DNA from: an uncultured Muribaculaceae bacterium
GTDB taxonomy: Bacteria; Bacteroidota; Bacteroidia; Bacteroidales; Muribaculaceae
DNA length: 32,575 nucleotides
Direction: 5' to 3'
Assembly (NCBI GenBank): GCA_910584525.1
Contig: CAJUAT010000031.1
Location: 1 to 32,575, forward strand
Part shown: positions 1 to 8,568 of the stretch, in pieces
Position numbering within the stretch: position 1 is the first letter of the stretch
Layout of the letters: each line of letters starts with the position of its first letter
Translations under genes and position numbers: made by a program
The notes under the pieces: generated by a model
What the model was told of the DNA's origin: nothing
The model's input: only the letters and a program-made list of their open reading frames with translations
Database searches by the model: none

Positions 1-80
1 TTGTCTCAGTTCTTGTTTGGTTAGGGGGGATACTACCCCTTACGATGAAATAACGCCTTAGAGGAAAGTTAATCATTAAA

Positions 81-112
81 TTTCGTATTATCCCATAAAA
101 TCACTAACTTTG
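81..112 (+). promoter_or_regulatory. Bacteroidota-type promoter for the TPR/kinase-like gene
   Basis: A TAACTTTG -7 box lies at 105-112 and matches the Bacteroidota TAnnTTTG consensus. A TTTC at 81-84 sits 20 bp upstream and matches three of four bases of the -33 TTTG box. Transcription would start near 117 and lead into the ATG at 200. The 80 bases before the promoter hold no gene, only a weak 5-bp hairpin around 23-40. Confidence 0.6.
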
Positions 113-199
113 TGAGTCATTAATGTAGTGTCTACACGCATACGGCAGTTACTACGAATCATCGAAGCTGTTTCGATGACTCACAGATTCAACTCCACT

Positions 200-2233
200 A
201 TGAAAAATAAGATTAAGTTTTCGATTGTGTTCATGCTGATGGCGGTTACGTTGCAGCTCCAGGGTGCTCCGTACGATGCCAAGGCGATACTTCCGAAACT
301 TCAGGCCAATCTAAGCAAAGCGAAGAGTTCGCAAGATTCTTTGCCGACACTTTACGACATCTACGATGTAACGCCGAGGGATGAGAAATTCAAGGTTGCG
401 CAACAGATATTCTGGACGGCGCACCGCGCCGGCGACCTTGACGCCCAGCTCGACATCATAAGGCTGCAGGGAGGTCTGACCCGCGACCAGCGCCAGCTGC
501 AGCGCATCCTCCGGTTCACCGAGAAGCTTCCCATGACCCACGAACAGCAGGAAACAGTGGTATTCCTGAAGATGAGGCTTATGTCGTACCACATCCGCTG
601 CAGCGACTCCACTCTCCAGGACAAGGAGCTTACGGAGCTCGTGCACAAGATAGACGCGAGCGGCAGCAAACGGCAAGACCCACATGACCAGCTGCTCAAC
701 CTCTTCGCCATGACCAATTACCTTCGTATGAACCCCGACTCTAAGCTGCTGCTCGAGTATCTGGACACGATGGTGAATCTGGTGAACAGCACCAATTACC
801 GTCTATATGCACTGCGCAACAACGTATACAGCGAAGCCAGCTCCATATACTCAGATGCCGGACTGCACGAGAAGGCCATAGAGACCAACCGCAAGCTTCT
901 CGAAATCATCGACGGTCTGGAGAAGAAATATCATGACCAAGGGCGCAAATACCGCGAATATGATGTGGCACGTTTTGTGGCCTACCGAAGGATGCTCCGC
1001 AACTATCAGGCGCTAACGCTGCCCGAGGTGGAGGAAATCTACGGCATATGCCGCGCAATAGAGAACCGCAGCCCGGAAGTGGCCTTCACCCAGAAAGACA
1101 TACCCTCCACCACCGCCTATTATCACATGGCCCGCAAGGAGTATGCCGAGGCTATACCCCTGCTGAAGCGATGTGTGGAACATGAGCGGTCGGTAATCAT
1201 ACGGTCGCAGATGCTCGACATGTTACGCACGGCAGCCAAAGCCACCGGTGATTCCGTCACCCTCGCGATGGCCGAAAGCCAATATGCAGCAGACAGAAAA
1301 ATTCTTCAGGAACAGGCCGACTCCCAGAAGTACCATGAGCTGCGAGTGGCTTATGAACTCAACCAGCTCAAGGCGAAGAACGCCGAACTGAAGGCGGAGA
1401 ACGCCGAAGCCGAAACCAAGGCCATACGCCATACCATGGGATTCATGATAGCGGCTTGGATACTTGTGGCCATTCTTCTTGTGGTACTTCTCTACTACTG
1501 GTCGCGATACCGCCACAATGCGGAGCATCTCGCGGGATTTGCAAGAATGCTCACCACACAGCGCGACCGCCTCAAATACAACCGTTACGGCGAGTACGAC
1601 CACGACCCCTACCTCTCCCCCGTCACGGAGAATTCTTCCCATCTCCGCACTCATGACGCCAGGCAGCTCCTGCAGTCGATACTCTCCGACATACTATACA
1701 TCTCCGCCATCGGCCACGATGACAGGATGAAGCACATAGCCCCGATTTCCATCAACACCATTCTCGGAGATGCCCTCAAGGATGCCAGGCCTTCCCTGGC
1801 AGATCCGAATGACATCCACATAGATTACGCGAACCCCGATTTCAACATCATCACCGACCCGGAATGTCTGCGCTATATCGTGAGCCATATCATGATATTC
1901 GCCGAACAGCATTCCCCCGACGGCAAGGTGAACCTTAAAATCAAGCATCTGCAGGATTCGGGAATATTCTACGTGATATTCACCCATGGCGGCGAACGCA
2001 TACCTGCGGGACAGGAGGAGATACTGTTCAAGAATTTCGTGGACTGGGACGAGATGCGCAACATAGAGAACTCGGCGTTGCTTACATGCCGTCTGATATC
2101 GTTCCTGCTTAAGTGCAACATCTCCTACAATCCCCACACCGAAGGGGATCCGCGATTGGTGCTGACAGTACCCATACGCGTGACCGAACGAAATTCTAAA
2201 CGGCTCCAAAGGAACGTTCCAAACGTCCGTTAA
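200..2233 (+). CDS. TPR-containing membrane protein with degenerate histidine-kinase-like C-terminus
   Basis: This 677-residue protein begins with a signal peptide (MKNKIKFSIVFMLMAVTLQL). A TPR-like helical region of about 370 residues follows, then a Lys/Glu/Ala coiled coil near 375-410 (repeated KAKNAEL/KAENAEA) and one membrane helix at about 413-436. The C-terminal 180 residues resemble the dimerisation plus HATPase region of Bacteroidota sensor kinases. However, the H-box region has no HExRTPL-like motif, the N-box lacks its Asn, and the G-boxes lack the GxGxG glycines. This suggests a non-catalytic pseudokinase or sensor. I chose ATG 200 over the in-frame start at 128 because it yields a clean signal peptide and leaves room for a leader after the promoter. 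Only 36 bp separate it from the pullulanase gene, so co-transcription is plausible. The exact family is not certain; the architecture call is firm. Confidence 0.65.
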   Translation: MKNKIKFSIVFMLMAVTLQLQGAPYDAKAILPKLQANLSKAKSSQDSLPTLYDIYDVTPRDEKFKVAQQIFWTAHRAGDLDAQLDIIRLQGGLTRDQRQLQRILRFTEKLPMTHEQQETVVFLKMRLMSYHIRCSDSTLQDKELTELVHKIDASGSKRQDPHDQLLNLFAMTNYLRMNPDSKLLLEYLDTMVNLVNSTNYRLYALRNNVYSEASSIYSDAGLHEKAIETNRKLLEIIDGLEKKYHDQGRKYREYDVARFVAYRRMLRNYQALTLPEVEEIYGICRAIENRSPEVAFTQKDIPSTTAYYHMARKEYAEAIPLLKRCVEHERSVIIRSQMLDMLRTAAKATGDSVTLAMAESQYAADRKILQEQADSQKYHELRVAYELNQLKAKNAELKAENAEAETKAIRHTMGFMIAAWILVAILLVVLLYYWSRYRHNAEHLAGFARMLTTQRDRLKYNRYGEYDHDPYLSPVTENSSHLRTHDARQLLQSILSDILYISAIGHDDRMKHIAPISINTILGDALKDARPSLADPNDIHIDYANPDFNIITDPECLRYIVSHIMIFAEQHSPDGKVNLKIKHLQDSGIFYVIFTHGGERIPAGQEEILFKNFVDWDEMRNIENSALLTCRLISFLLKCNISYNPHTEGDPRLVLTVPIRVTERNSKRLQRNVPNVR

Positions 2234-2269
2234 CCCCAAAGCGTTATATAAAAGATCAAATAATAATCC

Positions 2270-4282
2270 ATGAAGACAAGCACCCTACTGGCGACGGCAC
2301 TGATGTTCGGGGCGTCGCTGACGGCACAGACCAACAGCAGCTATGACGCACAGTTCATGAGCTGGCCCACCTACAGCGGCTCTGACCTTGAGCTAAGCGT
2401 CAACGACCGCGGCACAAGCTTCCGGCTATGGAGTCCGAAGGCTCAGGAAGCCCGCGTGAATCTTTACGACACAGGCCGCGGCGGCAAAGCATACCGCACC
2501 CTTCCCATGACCTTCGATGCCGCTACCGGTACATGGTCGGCTTCCGTGCCCGAAAAACTTTACGGCAAATACTACACCTTCCAGATAAAGCATGAAGGCC
2601 GGTGGCTTGACGAGACGCCGGGAGTATGGGCAAAGGCCGTGGGCGTCAACGGCAAACGCGCCGCCATCATCGACCTCGCCACAACCAATCCCGAGGGCTG
2701 GAACAATGACAAAGGTCCCAAAGTGGAGAATTTTACGGATGTAGTGCTCTATGAGACCCATATGCGCGACCTCTCCATGGACCGCAGCTCCGGAATTGCC
2801 AACAAGGGAAAGTTCCTGCAGTTCACCGAACAGGGTACCCTCTCTCCCCAAGGCCTCGCCACCGGCATTGACCATCTCAAGGAACTGGGGGTGACTCACG
2901 TGCATATCCTGCCGATGTACGACTATAACTCGGTAGACGAGACCAACCTTCAGGACAACACCTACAACTGGGGCTATGACCCTCAGAACTACAATGTGCT
3001 GGAAGGGAGCTATTCCACGAATCCGTCCGACCCGGCCACGCGCATCCGCGAGATGAAGGAGATGGTCAAGGCCCTTCATGACGCAGGGATAGGCGTGGTG
3101 ATGGATGTGGTGTACAACCACACGGCGCAGAACGATGAATCTAATTTCGAGCTGACGGCTCCCGGCTATTACCACCGGCATTGGGACGACGGCCGCTATT
3201 CCGACGCTTCGGGCTGCGGCAACGAGACAGCCTCCGACCTGCGCCAGATGCAGGACTTCATAGTGAACTCCACCAAATACTTCGCCAAGGAGTTCCATAT
3301 CGACGGTTTCCGCTTCGACCTCATGGCTATCCACGACACGGAGACTATGAACCGCGTTGCGCGCGAACTCAAGGAGGTCAATCCGTCGGTCTTCGTGTAT
3401 GGCGAGGGATGGACGGCGGGCGATTCGCCGCTTCAGCCGGAACGCCGCGCCTTGAAGGAGAACGTGTCGAAGATGGAGGGTGTGGCCGTATTCTCCGACG
3501 ACCTCCGCGATGCCGTGAAAGGTCATTATACCGATGCTGCCGACCGTGGCTTCGCCACTGGCAAGCCGGGCAACGAGGAAACAGTGAAAATCGGCATCGT
3601 GGCCGCCACAGACCATCCCCAGGTGAATTACAAGAAAGGCAACAATTCCAAATTCCCTTATGCCAAGAGCCCGGAGATGGTGGTGAACTATGTGTCATGC
3701 CACGATGACCTCACCCTGACCGACAAACTTAAGAAGTCGATGGCCGGCGAGGACGAGAAGAATATGCTGGCCGCCGCCAAGCTGGCGCAGACAATAGTGT
3801 TCACATCGCAGGGCACTCCTTTCATGTTTGCCGGCGAAGAGGTGTTCCGCGACAAGAAGGGCGTGCACAACTCATACAAGTCGCCCGACTCCATCAACGC
3901 CATTGACTGGAACAACAAAGCCCGGTACAAGGACCAGTTCGACTATTACAAGGGTCTGATAGCGTTGCGCAAGGCTCATCCGGCCTTCCGCATGACCGAC
4001 GCACGTCAGATTGCCAAGCATCTGAAGTTCGACAAAATAGACTCTGCGAAGACCCCCAATCTGATAAGCTATTCACTCGTTGACAATGCCAACGGCGATG
4101 CCTGGAAGGAGATAAAGGTGATATTCAACGGGTCGTCGGAAGCCCGCGAGGTAAACGTTCCCAAAGGTAATTGGGAGATAGTGGCTCAGGATGGCCGTAT
4201 TGACGCGGCAACCCCTCTTGCCACCTCAGCCGGCGGCAAGGTGACTCTGGCTCCCTATTCCGCCCTCATCATGCACAGATAA
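2270..4282 (+). CDS. pulA: Type I pullulanase (GH13), secreted
   Basis: This 670-residue enzyme should hydrolyse alpha-1,6 branch linkages in pullulan, glycogen and starch-derived dextrins. Residues 1-20 form a signal peptide ending around SLTAQ, pointing to the periplasm or cell envelope. Residues about 40-135 look like a CBM48 beta-sandwich. The GH13 barrel follows with the type I pullulanase signature YNWGYDP at 232-238, DVVYNH at 279-284, nucleophile Asp350 in GFRFD, acid/base Glu379 in VYGEGW, and His478-Asp479 in the fourth conserved region. A short beta domain ends the protein. All catalytic residues are present and the length is normal for the small type I enzymes. No SusC/SusD genes lie nearby, so this is a stand-alone glycogen/starch enzyme here. 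It follows the kinase-like gene by 36 bp and is closed by a strong terminator. Confidence 0.93.
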   Translation: MKTSTLLATALMFGASLTAQTNSSYDAQFMSWPTYSGSDLELSVNDRGTSFRLWSPKAQEARVNLYDTGRGGKAYRTLPMTFDAATGTWSASVPEKLYGKYYTFQIKHEGRWLDETPGVWAKAVGVNGKRAAIIDLATTNPEGWNNDKGPKVENFTDVVLYETHMRDLSMDRSSGIANKGKFLQFTEQGTLSPQGLATGIDHLKELGVTHVHILPMYDYNSVDETNLQDNTYNWGYDPQNYNVLEGSYSTNPSDPATRIREMKEMVKALHDAGIGVVMDVVYNHTAQNDESNFELTAPGYYHRHWDDGRYSDASGCGNETASDLRQMQDFIVNSTKYFAKEFHIDGFRFDLMAIHDTETMNRVARELKEVNPSVFVYGEGWTAGDSPLQPERRALKENVSKMEGVAVFSDDLRDAVKGHYTDAADRGFATGKPGNEETVKIGIVAATDHPQVNYKKGNNSKFPYAKSPEMVVNYVSCHDDLTLTDKLKKSMAGEDEKNMLAAAKLAQTIVFTSQGTPFMFAGEEVFRDKKGVHNSYKSPDSINAIDWNNKARYKDQFDYYKGLIALRKAHPAFRMTDARQIAKHLKFDKIDSAKTPNLISYSLVDNANGDAWKEIKVIFNGSSEAREVNVPKGNWEIVAQDGRIDAATPLATSAGGKVTLAPYSALIMHR

Positions 4283-4303
4283 GCTCTAAGCTATATATCA
4301 GGC

Positions 4304-4346
4304 AATCCCCATGCGTGCAGGCCGCGCATGGGGATTGATGTTTTTT
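4304..4346 (+). terminator. Rho-independent terminator after pulA
   Basis: A perfect 12-bp stem pairs AATCCCCATGCG (4304-4315) with CGCATGGGGATT (4325-4336). The loop is 9 nt, and six T residues follow at 4341-4346. It lies 22 bp after the pulA stop on the same strand. There is no T-run on the other strand, so it mainly serves pulA. Confidence 0.85.
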
Positions 4347-4348
4347 GG

Positions 4349-4420
4349 GGATGTGAGGGATGTATCTTATGTGATTTATGTGAAGGATGTGAAGGATGTG
4401 ACTTATGTGAGGGATGTGGG
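4349..4420. repeat. 9-bp tandem repeat, 8 units
   Basis: Eight consecutive 9-bp units follow the pattern (GG/TT)ATGTGAN, exactly in register from 4349 to 4420. Examples are GGATGTGAG, TTATGTGAT and GGATGTGAA. Units alternate between GG and TT at the first two positions. The array fills the space between the pulA terminator and the cls stop codon, where the two genes converge. A short open frame across it (DVKDV-like) is judged an artefact of the repeat. Confidence 0.9.
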
Positions 4421-4425
4421 TGTGC

Positions 4426-5853
4426 TCAGAGAATCGGGGATACGAGACGGACTATCGACTCCCAGGCGCGCTGAGGTATCGGGCGGCGGTGCCATGTGGT
4501 GTAGCTCAGCTTGGTGCACTGGTTCATGTCGCGGAAGAATATGTCGCGCATCTGCCGGTTGATGTCGCGGTCGTATATGAGCACGTTGCATTCGAAATTG
4601 TTCTCGAAGCTTCGGAAGTCGAAATTTGTGGAGCCGGCCGTGACAAGATTCTCGTCGATAATCATCCCTTTTGCGTGCAGCATGCCTGGATTGTAAAGAT
4701 ACACCTTTATACCGGCTCGCAGACATTGTGTGACATAGCTGAAGCTTGCATATTGGAGCATACGGCTGTCGCCATGCCGCGGAATCATGATACGCACATC
4801 TATTTTGGAGAGGGCTGCGGCCTCAAGGGCATTCATCAGGGCATCGGTAGGCAGGAAATAGGGCGTCTGTATGTAGATTGACTTTCTTGCCAGCGAAATA
4901 GCCTTGAGATATACGAGTGCAAGGTTGTCCCATTCGCCGAAGGGGCCGGAAGTGACGAGCTGCATACCCGTTGAATTACGCAGCTTTGTGGGTGTGAGAC
5001 GCGGTATTCCGTCGATGGGATGCGGTTGTTTGAGGAAATTCCAGTCGACGATAAACGAGAATAGCAAGGATTCGACGATGTCTCCTTCGAGGCGGAAATG
5101 CGTGTCGCGCCATGGGGCACCTTCCTCGGGACCGCTGTCGTAACGGTCGGCAATGTTCATGCCTCCTATGTAGCCTATGCTGTTGTCGATAATTACGAGC
5201 TTGCGGTGGTTGCGCCAGTTGACGCGGTTGGCGAAATGGGGGAAGTTCACGCGGAAGAAGGGATGCGTGTCCACGCCGGCTTCCTGCATGTCGCGCCAGA
5301 AAGAGTTCTTGGCGCTGAACGAACCTATATGGTCATAAATCACCTTCACGTCAAGCCCTAAACGCGCCTTGCGCTTCAGAATCTCGGCAATCTCATGGCC
5401 GATATGGTCGTCGTTGAAGATGTAATATTGCAGGTAAATCGACCCTGTCGCGTTGGCGAGGTCCTCTTTCAAGGCCTTGAATTTGTCGGCGCCGACGGTG
5501 AATATCTTTATCGAGTTGTTTACGGTATAAAGGGATGTCGACAATTGGCGAGCGAGCTTTACGAGGCTTCGCTCTCCTGCATCGAGGGGCTGCGTCTTCA
5601 GATCCACGTGACGGGGCGCCATGCCCATGATGAGCTTTCGCTTGCTGTGGCGCGTGAGCATCCTCTGACCTCTGAACGACCGCCCGAAAAAAAGATAGAA
5701 TATCAGCCCCACAAACGGGAGAAATATCAACGCTATAACCCATGCCAGCGACCGTATAGGATTGCGGTTCTCACGCAACACCACAATGATACACGAGGCT
5801 ATGGTGACCACGTAAAGTGCAAGCAGCAATTTGTTGACCCATAACGGCATCAT
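4426..5853 (-). CDS. cls: Cardiolipin synthase (phospholipase D superfamily)
   Basis: This 475-residue membrane enzyme makes cardiolipin by transferring a phosphatidyl group between phosphatidylglycerol molecules. Two N-terminal membrane helices (about 6-26 and 36-56) precede two PLD domains. The first HKD motif is His216/Lys218/Asp223 (HRKLVIID) and the second is His393/Lys395/Asp400 (HAKGMIID), so both catalytic halves are intact. I chose ATG 5853 rather than the upstream in-frame start at 5922. At 5853 the start overlaps the DUF3109 stop as ATGA, and the protein then begins directly with the hydrophobic segment, as in ClsA-type proteins. It is the last gene of the ung operon and converges with pulA. 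The stop lies 5 bp from a 9-bp tandem repeat. Confidence 0.92.
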   Translation of the reverse strand: MMPLWVNKLLLALYVVTIASCIIVVLRENRNPIRSLAWVIALIFLPFVGLIFYLFFGRSFRGQRMLTRHSKRKLIMGMAPRHVDLKTQPLDAGERSLVKLARQLSTSLYTVNNSIKIFTVGADKFKALKEDLANATGSIYLQYYIFNDDHIGHEIAEILKRKARLGLDVKVIYDHIGSFSAKNSFWRDMQEAGVDTHPFFRVNFPHFANRVNWRNHRKLVIIDNSIGYIGGMNIADRYDSGPEEGAPWRDTHFRLEGDIVESLLFSFIVDWNFLKQPHPIDGIPRLTPTKLRNSTGMQLVTSGPFGEWDNLALVYLKAISLARKSIYIQTPYFLPTDALMNALEAAALSKIDVRIMIPRHGDSRMLQYASFSYVTQCLRAGIKVYLYNPGMLHAKGMIIDENLVTAGSTNFDFRSFENNFECNVLIYDRDINRQMRDIFFRDMNQCTKLSYTTWHRRPIPQRAWESIVRLVSPIL

Positions 5854-6449
5854 GACATTCCTTCTTTCTCTTCTTTCTGACGCAGATATTCTTCGGCGGT
5901 GAAAGCCAGCTCGTCGTACCATTCAGAACCGAAACGGGCTATCAGCGGCTCCTTGAGGAACTGATATGCTCTTACGCCGTTGATACGTCCTTTCTTTTCG
6001 GCGGGACGGCATATTTTCCAGCGGTGGAGGTTTACGGCGGTGAAGCCGTCATACTCCTTGACTCGCACGGGGTAAAGGCGGCAGCTTATCGGTTTTATGT
6101 TGTCGTCGACCATACCGGCACGTCGAGCTTTCTCCAGGGCGCACAGGCACAATCCTCCCGGCTCGCGGCATGTGAAGGCGCACTCACAGCCGTTGACCAG
6201 CGCCGTGACACGGTCGCCTTCACGGTCGAGGTAGTCGACACCGTTGCTTTCCACCTCTTTGAGACCACCGGGGGTCATCAGGCACTTCACATCGTCAAGA
6301 TGCGCCGATATGCGCTCACTCTCCTCCGCCGTGACCGGCGCCCCTTCGTCGCCCTCTATACAGCATGCTCCCAGACATGCCTCAAGATCACACTCGAACC
6401 AGCGCTCTATCAGGTCAAGACTCACCAAGGTATCCTTTATCTGCAACAT
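5850..6449 (-). CDS. DUF3109 family cysteine-rich protein
   Basis: This 199-residue, presumably cytosolic protein matches the DUF3109 pattern. It has a cysteine cluster near the N-terminus (Cys20, 25, 29, 30, in CDLEACLGACC), a second cluster CECAFTC and CLC at 88-103, and PISCRLYP with Cys123. The spacing suggests a metal or Fe-S site, as in YkgJ-like proteins, but no function is established. It overlaps cls by 4 nt (ATGA). It starts 29 bp after the DUF5103 stop, and a 7-bp tandem repeat fills the gap right up to its start codon. Co-transcription with ung, DUF5103 and cls is likely. Confidence 0.82.
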   Translation of the reverse strand: MLQIKDTLVSLDLIERWFECDLEACLGACCIEGDEGAPVTAEESERISAHLDDVKCLMTPGGLKEVESNGVDYLDREGDRVTALVNGCECAFTCREPGGLCLCALEKARRAGMVDDNIKPISCRLYPVRVKEYDGFTAVNLHRWKICRPAEKKGRINGVRAYQFLKEPLIARFGSEWYDELAFTAEEYLRQKEEKEGMS

Positions 6450-6450
6450 A

Positions 6451-6499
6451 TCACTGATCTTTAATCACTCATCACTAATCACTGATCACTAATCACGTC
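6451..6499. repeat. 7-bp tandem repeat, about 7 units
   Basis: On the plus strand, seven 7-bp units run from 6451: ATCACTG, ATCTTTA, ATCACTC, ATCACTA, ATCACTG, ATCACTA, ATCACGT. In gene direction the unit is TGATTAG-like. The array covers the last codons and stop of the DUF5103 gene and ends 1 nt before the DUF3109 start codon, so it occupies the translation-initiation region. Because 7 is not a multiple of 3, the TGA falls in all three frames. Confidence 0.88.
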
Positions 6500-7741
6500 G
6501 ACTCCAATGAGCCGGTCGGCACGCTGCCCCGGACGGCGTTGCCAGACGTTGACCCAATACTGGTTCATGGTCTGCCATTTGTCGCCGTCAAGCTCACGGA
6601 TGTTGCCGTCGCTGTCTCGGGCCACATACCGGTAATTGTAGGCTCCCTGTTTCAAAGGCATCTCAAGCACATATGCGCCGTCGGCCGCCGAGTAAGTCAT
6701 GCGGTTGCTCTTGTCATAGCGGCCGTGAGTCATCTCGCCGTCGACATATACCTCCATGCCGGGCATCTCGTCGGCCTTCAGCATGAAATGCACGGTTATG
6801 TAGTCGGCGCCAAGGTTGGAGTCGGTGGCGTTGTACTCGCGCACTATATAGCGGCCATGCTGGGTGCGGTCGAACACGTACTCGGCATCGTCGCGGAGCT
6901 CATCGGGACGCAGCCACACGTGGTAATTGCACCCCATATATTTCAGGGAGTCGACATTCATGCCCGGGAATGAGTTTGACACCGATTCGAAACGCCGGTA
7001 CTCGTTGCCGGCGGGGAAAATCAACTGCGGGTCATGGGCATAGATGAGTTCGTTGCCGTTCACGCGGCTCGGCACGGAAATCTCTCTTACGGGCATGTCG
7101 CCGATGTTGCGTCGTATTTCCAGCTTATAGTCCTGGTACGGGTTGGATCCGTCGGAGAGGTCGGCGGTCACGGCCAGCGACAGCTGCTGGTAACGGTCGT
7201 TGTATCCTCTGTCGGTACGCGCATTGTAGATGCCGGCCACTGTGGCGTAATTCTCGCTGACCTGAAAGCGGGCCTGCAATATCACATTGTCCGGCTCGTC
7301 GGGGTCGTAGACCTGCAGGAGGTAATTGCCGCTCTGCAGCAGATGCGTCTGTTCGTTGGGTATCTCGATACGGTAGTTGACGTAATGGACGTATGTGGCG
7401 GCCGACTGTGCGAAGTCCACTATTTTCACGGCATTGAAGCAGTCGGTGAACTCGCTGTCGAGCAGTCGCGAGGGTTGCCAGTCGGCATTACAGTGCACCA
7501 GCCGGTATTCGAGCCATGAGTTATCGTCGCCAAGCTCGTCGAAAGTAATTTCCACCCGGTCCTCTGTACCCATGCGTATCACGGGCATTGCATCGAAGTT
7601 ATCCACATTCCTCACTTTTAGTGTGCGGAATTTGGGCATGAATATCCCTTCGCGGGTATCCATGGCGTGGCCTGACAATGCCGAGGCCACAATCAATGCG
7701 GTTGTAATCAATGCGGTTGTAATCAATGCGGTTCTTACCAT
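6479..7741 (-). CDS. DUF5103 family secreted protein
   Basis: This 420-residue exported protein is typical of Bacteroidota. Its signal peptide is unusual: the hydrophobic core is a repeated ALITT unit (residues about 5-17) encoded by a 15-bp tandem repeat, and it ends near SGHAM. The mature part begins KFRTLKVRN and has the DUF5103 hallmarks, including a YRLVHCNADW segment and beta-rich HYVNYRIEIPN and GNYLLQVYD stretches. Biochemical function is not established. Its ATG overlaps the end of ung by 7 nt, and its last codons lie within a 7-bp tandem repeat. It is probably translated from the ung-cls transcript. Confidence 0.82.
   Translation of the reverse strand: MVRTALITTALITTALIVASALSGHAMDTREGIFMPKFRTLKVRNVDNFDAMPVIRMGTEDRVEITFDELGDDNSWLEYRLVHCNADWQPSRLLDSEFTDCFNAVKIVDFAQSAATYVHYVNYRIEIPNEQTHLLQSGNYLLQVYDPDEPDNVILQARFQVSENYATVAGIYNARTDRGYNDRYQQLSLAVTADLSDGSNPYQDYKLEIRRNIGDMPVREISVPSRVNGNELIYAHDPQLIFPAGNEYRRFESVSNSFPGMNVDSLKYMGCNYHVWLRPDELRDDAEYVFDRTQHGRYIVREYNATDSNLGADYITVHFMLKADEMPGMEVYVDGEMTHGRYDKSNRMTYSAADGAYVLEMPLKQGAYNYRYVARDSDGNIRELDGDKWQTMNQYWVNVWQRRPGQRADRLIGVDVISDQ
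7691..7735. repeat. 15-bp tandem repeat inside a signal peptide
   Basis: Three adjacent 15-bp units start at 7691, 7706 and 7721. Units one and two are identical (AATCAATGCGGTTGT), and the third differs at one base. In the minus-strand DUF5103 gene each unit adds five residues (ALITT) to the hydrophobic core of the signal peptide, so copy-number change would keep the frame. Confidence 0.9.
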
Positions 7742-8424
7742 TCGATTGGTTTTTTGCCGTGGGCAACAAGGTAGTTGTTGGCGGTTGAGAACTGGTGGTT
7801 GCCGAAGAAACCTCTGTTGGCGGATAACGGCGAAGGGTGCACTGAGGTAAGCACGAGATGCCTGTTACGGTCGATGGCGGCTCCCCGGCGTATAGCGTCG
7901 GAGCCCCAGAGTATGAACACGAGGTTGTCGCGTTTCTCGGCGAGGGTTCTGATGGCTGCCTCTGTGAAACGTTCCCAGCCGATGCCGTTGTGCGACCTGG
8001 GCTGGTGCTGACGCACAGTCAAGGAAGAGTTGAGTAGCAACACGCCCTGACGGGCCCAGCGCGACAGGTCGCCGTCGACAGGCATCGGCGCTCCGGTGTC
8101 GGCGCTGACCTCCTTGAAGATATTCCTCAGCGAAGGCGGCAGGGGTACTCCCTTGTTGACGGAAAATGCCAGACCGTTGGCCTGCCCGGGCCCATGATAG
8201 GGATCCTGCCCTATTATCACCACCTTCACATCTTCAAACGGAGTCATGTCGAAAGCCGCGAATATCTCCGAAGCCGGCGGATAACAGGTATTTCCAGGCT
8301 GGGAGTATTCCTGTCTTATGCGTTCGGCCAACGAGCGGAAATAAGGCTGACCGAACTCCCCGGCCAGCGCATGCTTCCATCCAGCCTCTATCCTTACGCG
8401 TGATGTATTGTCGCTCTGATCCAT
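7735..8424 (-). CDS. ung: Uracil-DNA glycosylase, family 1
   Basis: This 229-residue enzyme removes uracil from DNA as the first step of base-excision repair. The water-activating motif GQDPYH is at 72-77, with Asp74 as the general base. The leucine/minor-groove loop HPSPLSANRG has His196. The uracil-pocket Asn is in LLLNSSLTV. All family-1 hallmarks are intact and the length is normal. I start at ATG 8424. The longer in-frame TTG start at 8445 would lie inside the -7 promoter box, so it cannot be used from that transcript. It is the first gene of the operon and overlaps the DUF5103 start by 7 nt. Confidence 0.95.
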   Translation of the reverse strand: MDQSDNTSRVRIEAGWKHALAGEFGQPYFRSLAERIRQEYSQPGNTCYPPASEIFAAFDMTPFEDVKVVIIGQDPYHGPGQANGLAFSVNKGVPLPPSLRNIFKEVSADTGAPMPVDGDLSRWARQGVLLLNSSLTVRQHQPRSHNGIGWERFTEAAIRTLAEKRDNLVFILWGSDAIRRGAAIDRNRHLVLTSVHPSPLSANRGFFGNHQFSTANNYLVAHGKKPIEW

Positions 8425-8442
8425 CCCTTTCTGTTTATCATA

Positions 8443-8473
8443 CAAAATTAATCAGAAAATCGTCAACCACAAG
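8443..8473 (-). promoter_or_regulatory. Promoter of the ung-DUF5103-DUF3109-cls operon
   Basis: On the minus strand, TAATTTTG (plus-strand 8443-8450) matches the Bacteroidota -7 box. CTTG at plus 8470-8473, 19 bp upstream, matches three of four -33 bases. The predicted start is near 8438, about 14 nt before the ung ATG. Confidence 0.6.
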
Positions 8474-8568
8474 AGTTCCGCCCCGTTTTTTTGAGGCAAA
8501 TTCGGATATTCTCTTGCAAAAAAGTTAAAGTAAGGAGCCGGGGATGGGGCTAATTCAAAAAAAATCAT

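Noticed and set aside
2426..3616. 396-residue open frame antisense to pulA
   Set aside because: It is a shadow of the pullulanase gene, which has intact catalytic motifs. The antisense frame has no recognisable domain.
4311..4562. Open frame across the 9-bp repeat (DVKDVTYVRDV-like peptide)
   Set aside because: It is produced by the phased repeat and then runs antisense into cls. It has no initiation context or known family.
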